DNA of 64,000 nucleotides from Myxosarcina sp. GI1 (GTDB lineage: Bacteria > Cyanobacteriota > Cyanobacteriia > Cyanobacteriales > Xenococcaceae), in contig NZ_JRFE01000001.1 in the NCBI RefSeq assembly GCF_000756305.1, forward strand, positions 131,044-195,043, read 5' to 3'. Made by a program: the position numbers and the translations under genes. The notes under the pieces are model-generated. The model saw only the letters and a program-made list of their open reading frames with translations. It had not been told where the DNA came from and searched no databases. Positions 53,326 through 62,972 of the stretch are shown here, piece after piece; within the stretch, counting starts at the first letter, position 1, and each line of letters starts with the position of its first letter.

Positions 53326-53838
53326 GTGATTAATCTACGTATTGCTACTATTGCCGATCTAAAATTATTGCAATATTGGGATAAGCAACCTTATATAAGA
53401 GCTTCACTTGGTGATGATGATTGGGGTTGGGAGATAGAACTCGATCGCACTCCCAATTGGAGAGAGCAATTAATTGCGGAAATAGATGGTCGTCCTATCG
53501 GATTTATCCAAATTATCGATCCAGCCAGAGAAGATAGCCACTATTGGGGTAAGGTTGAATATAATCTACGTGCGATCGATATCTGGATTGGAAAAGAGTC
53601 AGATTTGGGCAAAGGCTATGGAACAAAAATGATGCAGCTTGCACTTGCCCGATGTTTTGTAAACCCTTTGGTAACGGCTGTATTAGTCGATCCTTTAGCT
53701 AGTAATACTCGCGTTCATCGCTTTTACGAAAGACTTGGGTTTAAATTTGTCAAGCAGCGAAGATTTGGTAATGATGACTGCTTTGTTTACTGCTTGAAGC
53801 GTGAAGATTGGCAAGGCGAAAGCGCAACTAGATTTTAG
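53326..53838 (+). CDS. GNAT-family N-acetyltransferase (AAC(6')-like)
   Basis: A 170-residue acetyltransferase with GTG start. It shows the beta4 region IEYNLRAIDIWIG-like (VEYNLRAIDIWIGKESDLGKGYG), with the acetyl-CoA loop DLGKGYGTKMMQLAL (Q/RxxGxG/A form), and the C-terminal LASNTRVHRFYERLGFKFVKQR. The overall pattern (DDWGWEIELDRTPNWREQLIAEIDGRPIGFIQIIDP) resembles aminoglycoside 6'-N-acetyltransferase relatives, but environmental homologues often act on other amines. Substrate unknown. Stands alone after the S9 peptidase. Confidence 0.9.
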   Translation: MINLRIATIADLKLLQYWDKQPYIRASLGDDDWGWEIELDRTPNWREQLIAEIDGRPIGFIQIIDPAREDSHYWGKVEYNLRAIDIWIGKESDLGKGYGTKMMQLALARCFVNPLVTAVLVDPLASNTRVHRFYERLGFKFVKQRRFGNDDCFVYCLKREDWQGESATRF

Positions 53839-53911
53839 ATTGTAATAGAAATAATGAACTAAGAGCGATAATTGCGATCGCGTTAATGAAAAGTTATCTG
53901 TAATTTAAAAC

Positions 53912-54457
53912 TCAAACAAGCGACCAAGTTTTTAAACACTTCCAAGTCCAATCGGCGTTTTTTTGATAAAAACATAATTCCCAATCTACTTTAGCTTTAA
54001 TATCGATAATTTCTAAGGCTAAATTTTTAAGCTCTGCTGAATGTCTGCGATCGAAATCATAAGCTAAACTGAGATGCAGCCAATCTTTTAATCTTATGGC
54101 TTCTTTGCGGATAGCGGAAGTTTCTATACGGGTAAAATTGAACATTAGCTGTTTGAGTCCCTCGGCTTGTAATTCCAAACCATGCCAATTTTCTCTAAAA
54201 GACAACTGTTTTATTTCTATATCCACAGACAAATTATTTTGAGTCTCTGTATAAGCTTTGTTTAAAGCCTGAATATAAGTTGGCATCGAACTAAGTTCAT
54301 CGGCAAAAAATCCCGTCAAGCTACAGTGAGGCATATATTTATGTGCCGAGTTCTCACCATACAATTCGCGACTCTTATTAAAATAAGTTTCAATCTGGCT
54401 ATTTAATTCCCCAACGGGACAAGCATAGATTATGAATTGATAATCGATAATGGACAA
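53912..54457 (-). CDS. 2H-phosphoesterase-like protein next to PhnM
   Basis: About 181 residues from a TTG at 54457 that has TTAGGAG upstream; the frame is open to 54484, overlapping phnM by 8 bp. The two signature tetrads of 2H phosphoesterases are visible: MPHCSLTGFF and DWLHLSLAYDF (HxS in both), separated by about 90 residues. Such enzymes open 2',3'- or 1,2-cyclic phosphates. Coupling to phnM suggests it may act on the cyclic ribose phosphate produced in phosphonate breakdown, a job of PhnP in E. coli; this is inference from position. Confidence 0.75.
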   Translation of the reverse strand: MSIIDYQFIIYACPVGELNSQIETYFNKSRELYGENSAHKYMPHCSLTGFFADELSSMPTYIQALNKAYTETQNNLSVDIEIKQLSFRENWHGLELQAEGLKQLMFNFTRIETSAIRKEAIRLKDWLHLSLAYDFDRRHSAELKNLALEIIDIKAKVDWELCFYQKNADWTWKCLKTWSLV

Positions 54458-54476
54458 TGAACAATTACTCCTAACT

Positions 54477-55619
54477 TTAGGCAACTCGTTTTCCTTGTTT
54501 GTATACTTCTAAAATTCTGGGAACGATGCCATCATCATGTACGGTAATAAAGTCGGCTTTTTTACCTACTTCCAAACTACCAATTTCATTATCTAAATTA
54601 ATTGCTTTAGCTGCATTGAGAGTAACTAACGCGATCGCTTCATACAGTGGCTTATTAGTTTGCTGGCAGATAATAAATATCGACTGTAATAAGCTTCTAG
54701 GTACATAGTCAGAAGAAATAATATCTACAATATCTAGTTCGACTAATTCCATCGCCGATACGTTACCTGAATGAGAACCACCCAAAACTATATTTGGCGC
54801 ACCCATTAGAACCTGTAAACCATTACTATGTGCTTCTTTAGCTGCATCGATAGTAGTAGGAAATTCCGCCAACACTACTCCTTCAGCGATCGCCTGTCGG
54901 ACGTGTTCTAAGGTAGCATCATCATGACTGGCTAGAGATATTTTTTTAGCTTGAGTCAGAGTTACTAAAGCCTGTCGGTTTTCTTTAGCATACTGTCGTT
55001 GATTTTCAAGGCGCATAGAAACAAAATCTTCCATCTTTTCTATTGGTACGCCATGCTTGCCTACATAATATTGCTTGTATTTATCAACATTAACAAACTG
55101 ACGCTGACCAGGGGTATGATCCATCAAAGATATCAGTGCTAATAGTGGATGATTTGCTAGTGGTTCGATCGTTTTGTATAGGTGTTCGTAACCAAGTTCG
55201 CAACGTAAATGCAAAAGGTGATTTGCATTAAATCTTCCTGCGGTTTGTCCTTCGGAGACAGTATCTATTATCGGTGCATAATGATGGAGGCGTAACAAGT
55301 CTTGTTTGGGGGTAACATCGCCTATAGCGATCGCATCACAGACTGTGGTAATTCCAGAACTAATCAAATCTCTGTCGTGATTTACTGCTGCTGCATCTAA
55401 ATTCCACCTTACCCCAGGACGAGGAGAAATACACTTTTCTAAGTTATCCGTATGCAATTCGATTAACCCTGGTAACAGATAATTACCCGCGCCGTCTTGT
55501 CCCTGAGATACTATTCGTGGCTGAATATCGGCAATAATACCGTCTTTGACTGCGATCGTGCCCAAAACTTCTTCTGTTGGTAAGAGTAAGCGGTAGTTAG
55601 TGTATATCTGTTCCTGCAT
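54477..55619 (-). CDS. phnM: alpha-D-ribose 1-methylphosphonate 5-triphosphate diphosphatase
   Basis: A 380-residue amidohydrolase-superfamily protein. Motifs: YLLPGLIELHTDNLEKCISPRPGVRW (the metal-binding HxDN typical of PhnM), AAAVNHDRDLISSGITTVCDA, SLMDHTPGQRQFVN, SHDDATLEHV and SDYVPRSLLQ, matching PhnM closely. PhnM hydrolyses the triphosphate intermediate to ribose 1-phosphonate 5-phosphate plus PPi. No other C-P lyase genes (phnG-L) occur in the window, so this is either a detached piece of the pathway or a repurposed enzyme. Overlaps the 2H-phosphoesterase gene. Confidence 0.93.
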   Translation of the reverse strand: MQEQIYTNYRLLLPTEEVLGTIAVKDGIIADIQPRIVSQGQDGAGNYLLPGLIELHTDNLEKCISPRPGVRWNLDAAAVNHDRDLISSGITTVCDAIAIGDVTPKQDLLRLHHYAPIIDTVSEGQTAGRFNANHLLHLRCELGYEHLYKTIEPLANHPLLALISLMDHTPGQRQFVNVDKYKQYYVGKHGVPIEKMEDFVSMRLENQRQYAKENRQALVTLTQAKKISLASHDDATLEHVRQAIAEGVVLAEFPTTIDAAKEAHSNGLQVLMGAPNIVLGGSHSGNVSAMELVELDIVDIISSDYVPRSLLQSIFIICQQTNKPLYEAIALVTLNAAKAINLDNEIGSLEVGKKADFITVHDDGIVPRILEVYKQGKRVA

Positions 55620-55946
55620 CTGTTTCTGGTTTTAATATTACTTTGCAGTTTATGCTTTCTTTAGTGAAATATAAATTAAAGACAGTTTAGCTTTAATTTA
55701 ACAAACATATTATATTTAAGATTTAAGTTGAAATGCACAAAATTATCACCATATCTTTTGGTTTTAAAAAGAATTGTTGTTTTACATCGAGCTAAAACTA
55801 TTAATTGTTATTTTTACAAGTTTTTGTAAAAATATTTAATTTAGTTAATAATATAATTTATACAAAGATTATAAAGTTTTTTAGATATTCTATCGCAGAC
55901 AATAAAAGTCAATTAGTTTGTAATATAATACAATATTGTATTTAAC
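55620..55946. other. AT-rich intergenic region upstream of phnM
   Basis: About 330 bp of extremely AT-rich DNA. No gene or clear hairpin. The phnM promoter should be here. Confidence 0.45.
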
Positions 55947-56245
55947 ATGGCAATTTTTTTAATGCTTTTATTATATGTAATTTCTTTATTTTTCTATTTG
56001 CTTGCTCACAAAATGCCAAATATAAAATGGCTGTCGGTTTATAATCTTTTTTGCTTACTGTTTTAGCGTTTGGATTCTACGATATAGTTATAGCTACAAA
56101 TGCATCCAATAGAAATGATGACTTTTCTTTAGCGTGGGTATTTATTGCAGGCTTCTTATTTTTTTCGTGTTATGTATCAATTATTGGAATAATTGGCAGA
56201 TCTTTTGATTTTGGCTACGAGTATTATCGATACCATGTCGGCTAA
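55947..56245 (+). pseudogene. small membrane protein gene with a frameshift
   Basis: The first frame (55947-56066) encodes MAIFLMLLLYVISLFFYLLA and on to WLSVYNLFCLLF, then stop. The second frame takes over near a run of six T at 56046-56052 and reads LLTVLAFGFYDIVIATNASN to the stop at 56245. Together they give one protein of about 99 residues with three membrane helices and the end GYEYYRYHVG. A single-base change in the T run explains the break; it may be a real mutation, phase variation or a sequencing error. The family is not recognised. Confidence 0.55.
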
Positions 56246-56272
56246 ATTGCGAAATTCATTGGTTCGATCTTT

Positions 56273-56308
56273 GATTAAATAAATAGGCTCTCTATAGAAG
56301 AGAGCCTA
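56273..56308 (-). terminator. terminator of the giant phosphatase gene
   Basis: TAGGCTCTCT / AGAGAGCCTA form a perfect 10-bp stem with a 5-base loop (56284-56308). On the minus strand TTTATTTAATC follows, suitable for the gene ending at 56354. Confidence 0.8.
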
Positions 56309-56353
56309 GCATTTGAGCTAACAATGACCTCGTTAGTTGATGTTCATCGCGAA

Positions 56354-59300
56354 CTAAGCAAGCTCGACTTTAACAATAAGATCGTTAAAGTTGCGATCGC
56401 CCCCGTTAACTATGTCTTCAAATCCATAGGTATTGTCTCCCAGGCTGCGAACGTGAGCGAAGTTGTCGCTATTAGCTGCACTGTATGAGAAGTAAACCGT
56501 AGGATCGTTGCTATTGTCTGCGTCGGTAAGTTCGCCAACGTTGCCATCGACAACCAAGAAAGGTGCATAAATCTTACCGCCAGCTACCTCACTAGTAAAT
56601 TCAGCCTGCTGGTTATTTTTAGGAACGCTAAGGCTAATATCCAGGCTATTTGCTAAAGCAGCTTCGAGATAGCCAGCATCACCAGGAGCAATCGCCTTAC
56701 CAGAAACAGGATCGATTACAGTGCCGTCTACAGCCTTTACTTCAAAGAAACCAACGGTATTGTCATAAAAAGCATCTCGACTGACGGTAATCGAGACATT
56801 AGCATCTTCACTACCTGTTAAATCGAGTAGGAGAAATTCCATATCGCCCATGCCATCCGTGTCATCGCTACCTAAAACCGTATCGTTACGGAAGTTGAGG
56901 TTCTGAATGCGATCGTCTTCTTCTGGTGGCGTGTCTTGGTTATCGAAGCTCATCTCGCTAAAGTTATCTGCCAGATATTCCGCCAGTGCATCCTGTTCGG
57001 TACCGTCAGCAGCAAAAGTCGCTTCGCCAGTACGGGGTGCTTCCTCTTCTAAAGCCAAATCGACGCGGTTGCGATCTGGGAAAGGATAGTCATCGCCACC
57101 GTCTGCTAAGAAATTGAGTGTTACCAGACGGAAGGTACGCGAAGCATCGCCTACTAACTCGCCGTTTTCAACTACGGTATCGATATTATTGCCTTCATCA
57201 TCGACAACTTCTAAAGACAGAACGCGATCGCTTGGTTCGAGTTCGGGATCGAAGCTAAATTCTACTCCAGCAACTTGTGGGAACTGTCCTGGCGTGGCAC
57301 CTGGTTCTGTTGCTGCCACGCCGTGTTCGATAACTTCTAGCAGTTCTTCGGCAGTAACGGTTAACAAGGTCAAGCCATTGTTAAAGCGTAAGGAGTTAGC
57401 AATATCTAGTTCGGAAATATCGCCTTCCTCTTTACCTGCCAGTTCGTTGGCTTGGGGAGGTAATCGATCCACGTCATCTGAATTAGTCGATCCTGGAGGA
57501 ATAATTGTTGCGCCAATGTTATCGCGAATACCACCGCCATTTTTAATCGAAATAACTACATCGGAGTCGGTTTCTTTGGCGATCGCCAGGTTGGCATCGG
57601 CGGTTAAGTTACCAAGATTAGTTTCCTGAGTCCGCACATCTTCCCGTTCGCCGTTAAGAAACACTTCCGTACTGCCAAAAATATTGCCGTCTTGTTCGGC
57701 GATAACTGCGGAAATTTCATCGGCAACTTCGACGATTTCGGGGTCTGGCGTACCGTTGACCGCAGCCACCCCCTCAGCATCGGTAGCATAAGCACCGCTA
57801 ACTTCAGGGTCGATACTTTCGGGGATTAAGACACCGTCCGCGTCAAAATCTGCTACCAAACGTCCGACATAGCGATAGTTACCATCGGTATTAACGACAG
57901 CAATGGGGTTGCCATCGGCAGCAGTGTTGAGAATGGGATAGACTCCTTCAGCTTCATCACCTGCTCTCAAGCGATCGGTTTCGTCAGCGAGAATAGTATT
58001 AGAACCGCCAGCGACGATAATATCGACATCGGTAAGTAATTCCGAAAGCTGTTCTTCGATCGCGATTTGCTGCATATGCGCCAGCAACACTACCTTATTA
58101 ATTTCGGGATTTTCCGCCAGTAAAGAATCTACCGAAGCCTGAATTTCAGCAGCTAAAGCGGCAATGTCGTCGGGGTTGGCAGAGTCAAACTCGATCGGGT
58201 TGACCGTAACATCGCCAGGGGAAGAAATACTAGGTAGAGTGGGAGTAGTAGCTCCAACCACGCCGATGGGTTCGCCATTGACGGTAACGATGGTGTTACC
58301 CGCAATGCTGTTGGGAATTTCGCTGGCTTCCTGTCCGTCTTCAGTTACTAAGGGTGCTAAATCTTCGTCGGTGCTAAAGTCGAGGTTAGAACTGAGATAG
58401 GGAAAAGCCGTACCAGGATAATCAGTTTCTTCGTCGGCAGAGATTAAATCGGCAACCGTACCCGCACCGAGGTCGAATTCATGATTGCCCAGAGCGATCG
58501 CGCCAAAGCCCAATTCGTTTTGAATTAAGATATCGCCTCTACCCTGTCCGTCAAAAGCAGTTTCGCTAGCGGAGAAAAAAGGACTAGGGATGTAGGCATC
58601 TCCCGAAGAAAGAACTAAGGTATTGTCATATTCACCTTTTAGCGAATTGAGAACCGCGCTAAAGTTAGGCGCATCTTCTATCGCGGGAACACCTGCTTCC
58701 TGGTCGGCGGCGTGGAGTAGCTGGAGGGTAAAGTTACCGTCCATATCGCCGCCGTTGTCAGTACCGCCGTTATCTGTATCTGTTTCGAGGTTGATTTGAT
58801 AGACAGTAGTAGAACCGCTGACTTCGTTACCTACAGCCAGTAAAGGTTTGCCGTTGGGACTGTCTTCAGCGGAGATAAATTCCAAACCTTCGGGTCCCAA
58901 GTCTCCTGCCGTACTTGCTTCGGGGTCGCCTTCAAAGTCGCGGTTATTGATGTACTGCACAAATTCGGGACTGGTAGGAGTGCTGACATCGTAAATCATC
59001 ACGCCGCCGATCCGTTCTAAACCGATAAAGGCATAGGTTTTACCGTCAATTACTCCTATCGCCACGCCTTCTGGTTCTGGTCCTTTAGCAACGCTGCGAG
59101 TATCGAAGCTATTTTCGGTATTATCGGAATTGAAGTAGTCGGGGAAAGCCTCAGCAGTAATCTGTTCTAACTCATCGCCGCTATCGAAGACTAAGTTACC
59201 TCTGCTATCAAAAATAGAAAAAGATCGTGCGCCATAGGAAACAAGGCGATCGTAATCCCCATCGCCATCGGTATCGCCGTCGATAGTTGAAACTTCCAAA

Positions 59301-61624
59301 CGTCCAATTTCATTGTCGGTTTGTAATTCGGTGGCGTTAGGGAAAGCGGTAGGATCGAGTTCTAAATCTTCTACTCTTGCGTCTTCATCTCTGGCATCAC
59401 CTTCATTGGCGATTATATAGTAAGTTTCGCCATCAACTTCGTAGGTAGCAATTCCATCGGGCATATACTGTCCGAATACGGGCTGATTCCTAATGTCAAT
59501 GCCATCGGTGTCGCTGGTATCAATGCCGTTAGATTTATCAAAATCAATTATGCCCAATACCGTCTGTACGGGATCGGGGTTAAAGGGAACCGAACCATCT
59601 ACGGGTATTTCTTCATCTAGCAAACCAAAATCGTTATCGTTGATTACCGCTAAAGAACCATTGGGTAATAGTGCCAGTCCTTCAGCCTTATCTCCTGATA
59701 GATAGCCGACCGAAGGTAGGTTCAAAACTTTGGTTTTAGTTACGGCATTAATGCCCATCGCCTCCAATTCATCGGGAGTCATTCCTTCTAATGCCTTATC
59801 TGCACTCGTGGCTTTAGAGAGTTTAGTTTTAAGAATATTGGTCGCATTAGTGAGATCGACTTCAAAAACAAACTTTTTAGAGTCGGGATCGGTACCAGAA
59901 TCACGTTCGATGACGTAAAATTTACCGTCGCCTGCATAAACCGCATCACCAATTTTATCGACTCCCTCAGAACCTTCTAGATAGTAAACATACTCTCCTA
60001 TAGGTTTGCCGTTACAGGGATTGATTTCTAAAATTCGTAAAACTTGCGAGTTGCTAGAGTTATAGTCGCTGCTTTCACCTGCGGCTTCGGCTTCGGCATC
60101 GCTGACATCGGGATTATCGATAGGACTTTGAATAAAGGCATAGAGGCGATTGTTGTCGGTGTTGAGTGCCAAACCTTCAAAACCGCGATTGGAGCGACGC
60201 TGGGCGTATACTTCGGGTAAGGTTTCTCTGCCAAATGTCCCTTTGCGTTTCCCTGTGGCAGCGGCAGTACCTTTGGGAATCAAGCGATCGATTAGTACGC
60301 CATCTTTATCAAAATGATAGATAGCAGGACGATACTCATCCGATAACCAAAAACTACCGTCTTCGGCAACCACAATCCCTTCCATATCTGCCCCTAAAGG
60401 ATCGTTATTTAAAGGATTTCCTAAAAGATCTACGGGTTCTTCGTCGGTATAAGCTGCCCCTGCTTCTCCAGCTTGCAAATTGGGCAAGCCAGTTATGGGT
60501 GTAGTTCCATCTTTTCTAGTTAAAAAGATGCGATCGCCAATTGCAATTTCGCCAGTTTCGCGATCTAAAGTAAAGCGAATTAACCGCGCCTGATAGTCTG
60601 GCAGGGGAAAAGGTCTTTCATTTTCGCCGTCGCCATTGACATCGGTAGGTTCGCCATTAGGACCGCGATCGGGTGTAGTAATAAACTGTAACTTACCATC
60701 ATCGGTTTCCCCTTCAAAAAACAGACCAGACAGACCACCCAACAATATTTCCTGTCCTGTGGGAGTCGTACCTAGTACCTCACCGCTTAAAGCCCAGGGG
60801 TAACTACTCAATTCAGGTAAACCACGACTATGATCTTTTAATCCTAGTGGCTGAATTTCGGTAACTTCTCCTGCTGCAATATCTACTACCGCAACGGCAT
60901 TATTTTCTTGCAGGGTGACATAAGCCGTGCTGCTGTCGGAACTTACGGCAATATATTCTGGTTCGGCATCGGCAGCAAAAGACTTGTCGGGAAATATTCT
61001 TACTCCCCGACTGCGTAATTCCGCTTCTTGTCCGTTAAAATCCGTAAATCCAGCCTCGGTAACGGTGGCAGCTTCTACACCACCGCTGATATCGATAATG
61101 CCTACCGAACCGTTAGGATCGATACTAGGATCGTCTTCATTGGGTTCCCCTTCATTGGCGACTAAAACCGTGTTGCCGTCGGGACTAAAGGTAACTAGAT
61201 CGGGCAAAGCACCGACAGTAACCTGATTCAGAAATTTTCCTTCAGTATCGAAAAACACTACCTTACCAGGATCTTGAGCGGGATCGCTTTCTACTGCTGC
61301 CGCAACGATACCGTTTTTGACCGCCACGCTATTGACACCCGCGCCAAATTCCTCAATTGCGATCGCAAATTCTAAAGTAGGATTGGTTGGATCGCTAATG
61401 TCCAGTGCATCAATAGCAGTGTCCGCACCGTTAACCACAAACAAACGCTGGCTGGCAGGATCGTAGACCGTAATCTCTGCCGCGCCCTCATCAAAAATTC
61501 CCGTTTCGTAACTACCAATTGGATTTAAATTAATAGAATTAGCCATCAATTGTGTAATAAAAATGCTAGAAATTGTTATCAGTATGAGTAAAGCGAACTT
61601 TACAATTTTTTCTGCTATAACCAA
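56354..61624 (-). CDS. extracellular phytase-like / 5'-nucleotidase-like multidomain phosphatase with DUF4114 tail
   Basis: 1756 residues, acidic. The start is uncertain: TTG at 61624 gives a signal-peptide-like helix (KFALLILITISSIFI), ATG at 61546 removes it. Domains in order: choice-of-anchor I beta-propeller start (25-270); esterase-like phytase insertion (270-690, TPDRGPNGEPTDVNGDGENE, GLALNTDNNRLYAFIQSP); propeller end (to about 1000, EGDPEAS...LGPEGLEF); metallophosphatase (1010-1240); 5'-nucleotidase C-domain (1290-1520, GNLTADANLAIAKETDSDVV, NGGGIRDN, FNNGLTLLTVTAEEL); DUF4114 (1560-1756, YGFEDIVNGGDRNFNDLIV). GNHEF is canonical, but the usual DxH is DQE and GGHxH is GGSNT, so metal chemistry may differ. 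Probably releases phosphate outside the cell. Confidence 0.88.
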   Translation of the reverse strand: MVIAEKIVKFALLILITISSIFITQLMANSINLNPIGSYETGIFDEGAAEITVYDPASQRLFVVNGADTAIDALDISDPTNPTLEFAIAIEEFGAGVNSVAVKNGIVAAAVESDPAQDPGKVVFFDTEGKFLNQVTVGALPDLVTFSPDGNTVLVANEGEPNEDDPSIDPNGSVGIIDISGGVEAATVTEAGFTDFNGQEAELRSRGVRIFPDKSFAADAEPEYIAVSSDSSTAYVTLQENNAVAVVDIAAGEVTEIQPLGLKDHSRGLPELSSYPWALSGEVLGTTPTGQEILLGGLSGLFFEGETDDGKLQFITTPDRGPNGEPTDVNGDGENERPFPLPDYQARLIRFTLDRETGEIAIGDRIFLTRKDGTTPITGLPNLQAGEAGAAYTDEEPVDLLGNPLNNDPLGADMEGIVVAEDGSFWLSDEYRPAIYHFDKDGVLIDRLIPKGTAAATGKRKGTFGRETLPEVYAQRRSNRGFEGLALNTDNNRLYAFIQSPIDNPDVSDAEAEAAGESSDYNSSNSQVLRILEINPCNGKPIGEYVYYLEGSEGVDKIGDAVYAGDGKFYVIERDSGTDPDSKKFVFEVDLTNATNILKTKLSKATSADKALEGMTPDELEAMGINAVTKTKVLNLPSVGYLSGDKAEGLALLPNGSLAVINDNDFGLLDEEIPVDGSVPFNPDPVQTVLGIIDFDKSNGIDTSDTDGIDIRNQPVFGQYMPDGIATYEVDGETYYIIANEGDARDEDARVEDLELDPTAFPNATELQTDNEIGRLEVSTIDGDTDGDGDYDRLVSYGARSFSIFDSRGNLVFDSGDELEQITAEAFPDYFNSDNTENSFDTRSVAKGPEPEGVAIGVIDGKTYAFIGLERIGGVMIYDVSTPTSPEFVQYINNRDFEGDPEASTAGDLGPEGLEFISAEDSPNGKPLLAVGNEVSGSTTVYQINLETDTDNGGTDNGGDMDGNFTLQLLHAADQEAGVPAIEDAPNFSAVLNSLKGEYDNTLVLSSGDAYIPSPFFSASETAFDGQGRGDILIQNELGFGAIALGNHEFDLGAGTVADLISADEETDYPGTAFPYLSSNLDFSTDEDLAPLVTEDGQEASEIPNSIAGNTIVTVNGEPIGVVGATTPTLPSISSPGDVTVNPIEFDSANPDDIAALAAEIQASVDSLLAENPEINKVVLLAHMQQIAIEEQLSELLTDVDIIVAGGSNTILADETDRLRAGDEAEGVYPILNTAADGNPIAVVNTDGNYRYVGRLVADFDADGVLIPESIDPEVSGAYATDAEGVAAVNGTPDPEIVEVADEISAVIAEQDGNIFGSTEVFLNGEREDVRTQETNLGNLTADANLAIAKETDSDVVISIKNGGGIRDNIGATIIPPGSTNSDDVDRLPPQANELAGKEEGDISELDIANSLRFNNGLTLLTVTAEELLEVIEHGVAATEPGATPGQFPQVAGVEFSFDPELEPSDRVLSLEVVDDEGNNIDTVVENGELVGDASRTFRLVTLNFLADGGDDYPFPDRNRVDLALEEEAPRTGEATFAADGTEQDALAEYLADNFSEMSFDNQDTPPEEDDRIQNLNFRNDTVLGSDDTDGMGDMEFLLLDLTGSEDANVSITVSRDAFYDNTVGFFEVKAVDGTVIDPVSGKAIAPGDAGYLEAALANSLDISLSVPKNNQQAEFTSEVAGGKIYAPFLVVDGNVGELTDADNSNDPTVYFSYSAANSDNFAHVRSLGDNTYGFEDIVNGGDRNFNDLIVKVELA

Positions 61625-61934
61625 ATTATTGACAAGACAAAATAAACAGCTTTATTAACATAATATTTTCAAAATAACTATTTTTTTCGCTGTTTGCTTT
61701 AGTTTCAAAAAAGAATTTAGTCGATATTTTTAGCAAAAAAATAAAATTAACAAAAATTTAGTCTATGCCTTAGCAATAGCACGAGAACTCAAACCTTTGT
61801 TTGAAGATATTTCACTGTACTAGAGTAAAATTCTGTATCTATTTTGTTAGTCTAAAGACTACTCTCTCAGTTCTAAGTAAACAGTAGATAAATCAATAGT
61901 TAAGAATAGATTATGTTTAAGTATTGCTCGATCG
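61625..61934. other. intergenic region upstream of the giant phosphatase
   Basis: About 310 bp, AT-rich with A/T runs. No small gene or PHO-box-like repeat of CTTAACC type was seen by eye. Confidence 0.4.
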
Positions 61935-62677
61935 TTACTCTAACCCAGCTATAACTAATGCTTTTCTTAACTCTCTGACTAGCCTGTGTGCGCGATCGCG
62001 ATAAAGAAGACAAGGTAGTGTTTGTGGTAATTGTGCCATCGTTTGTCTGGCTACACTCAAGTCGCAGCCTGCAATCCGATAAATAAGATTGGCACCTTCA
62101 AAGTATGCGTCTGGAGTTACAACCGATTCAATTCTCACGCGAACATTTTTGAGAGTAAAATCTAATTCTCCTCGTTCGATGCGTTTTAATCCTGCGATCG
62201 TTGCCAAGACTATCAAGCGATCGCTTTCGGTAAGAGTCAATTCCTCTACGGGAAAGACAATAGATGATTGACTGTGTTTTTGATAGAGTATGGGAACGAC
62301 ACCATAACCATAGGCAACGTCTGATAATTTTAAATCGTAGAGAGTATCGTTGACTTCAATTTGATACTAAGTTGACGAATAGCTAGAGCGGTTTTGATAT
62401 TAATACGTTCGTTGCTAGTGACTATCAGCGCAGCGCGGCAATGTTCGATTTGAGCTTGGATTAAAGTTTTATCTTGGAGGCAATCTCCTACAATTAAGCT
62501 ATCTAATAGCTCTGGCAGAGTTTCGATTTCCCAACTAGGAGGAATTATTAGCTCGATCGCATTTACTTTTACGCCAAACTCGGCTAAAGCAACAACGCAA
62601 TGTTGCCCCAAACTACCCAAACCACAGACTAAAAACCAATCCACATTAAGCTCTGTATTTTTTTCTTCGCATAACAC
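61935..62677 (-). pseudogene. relic of a TrkA-N / potassium-channel-type NAD-binding protein
   Basis: The first part (62677 to about 62360) encodes DWFLVCGLGSLGQHCVVALA, then CRAALIVTSNERINIKTALA and IRQL, the classic cyanobacterial TrkA-N Rossmann domain. It then runs into a stop at 62330. The other frame, open from about 62340 to 61935, reads YQIEVNDTLYDLKLSDVAYG then YGVVPILYQKH and ELTLTESDRLIVLATIAGL, the C-terminal TrkA-C-like part. About 100 residues between them are missing with a frame change. The N-terminal membrane part of such proteins is also absent. An internal deletion left both pieces. Confidence 0.7.
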
Positions 62678-62878
62678 TTACATGATACTTGCGCGTATTT
62701 CTTTCGAGATCGGATTGGTAGCATCTGTTCGTATTATTCTACCTACAGAGGTCTTTTAGTCGGATAAATTATATGTCGTAAATCAAATTTTTAAAGTAAT
62801 CTTATTATGACAAGTACGGTGTCTATGGAGCTAAAAGAATTGTAAAAAAGATTTTTTTTGCACGATAATTCAACAACT

Positions 62879-62932
62879 GAAAAGTTAAAATTAACAACTG
62901 TCATTGTTAATTTTAACTTTTCGTTTTTTATT
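62879..62932 (+). terminator. perfect 19-bp terminator hairpin without an upstream gene
   Basis: Arms 62879-62897 and 62904-62922 are exact reverse complements of 19 bp around the loop CTGTCA, followed by GTTTTTTATT. It is a textbook plus-strand intrinsic terminator, but the gene upstream is on the minus strand. The hairpin also rules out a gene start at 62904. Confidence 0.88.
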
Positions 62933-62972
62933 AGTCGATCTTAGTCTGTATCTTAAATTGAGCGATTTAGTA

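Noticed and set aside
57114..57629. 171-codon plus-strand frame antisense to the giant phosphatase
   Set aside because: Ser/Pro-rich low-complexity translation produced by the GC-richer Asp/Gly/Glu codons of the real gene on the other strand.
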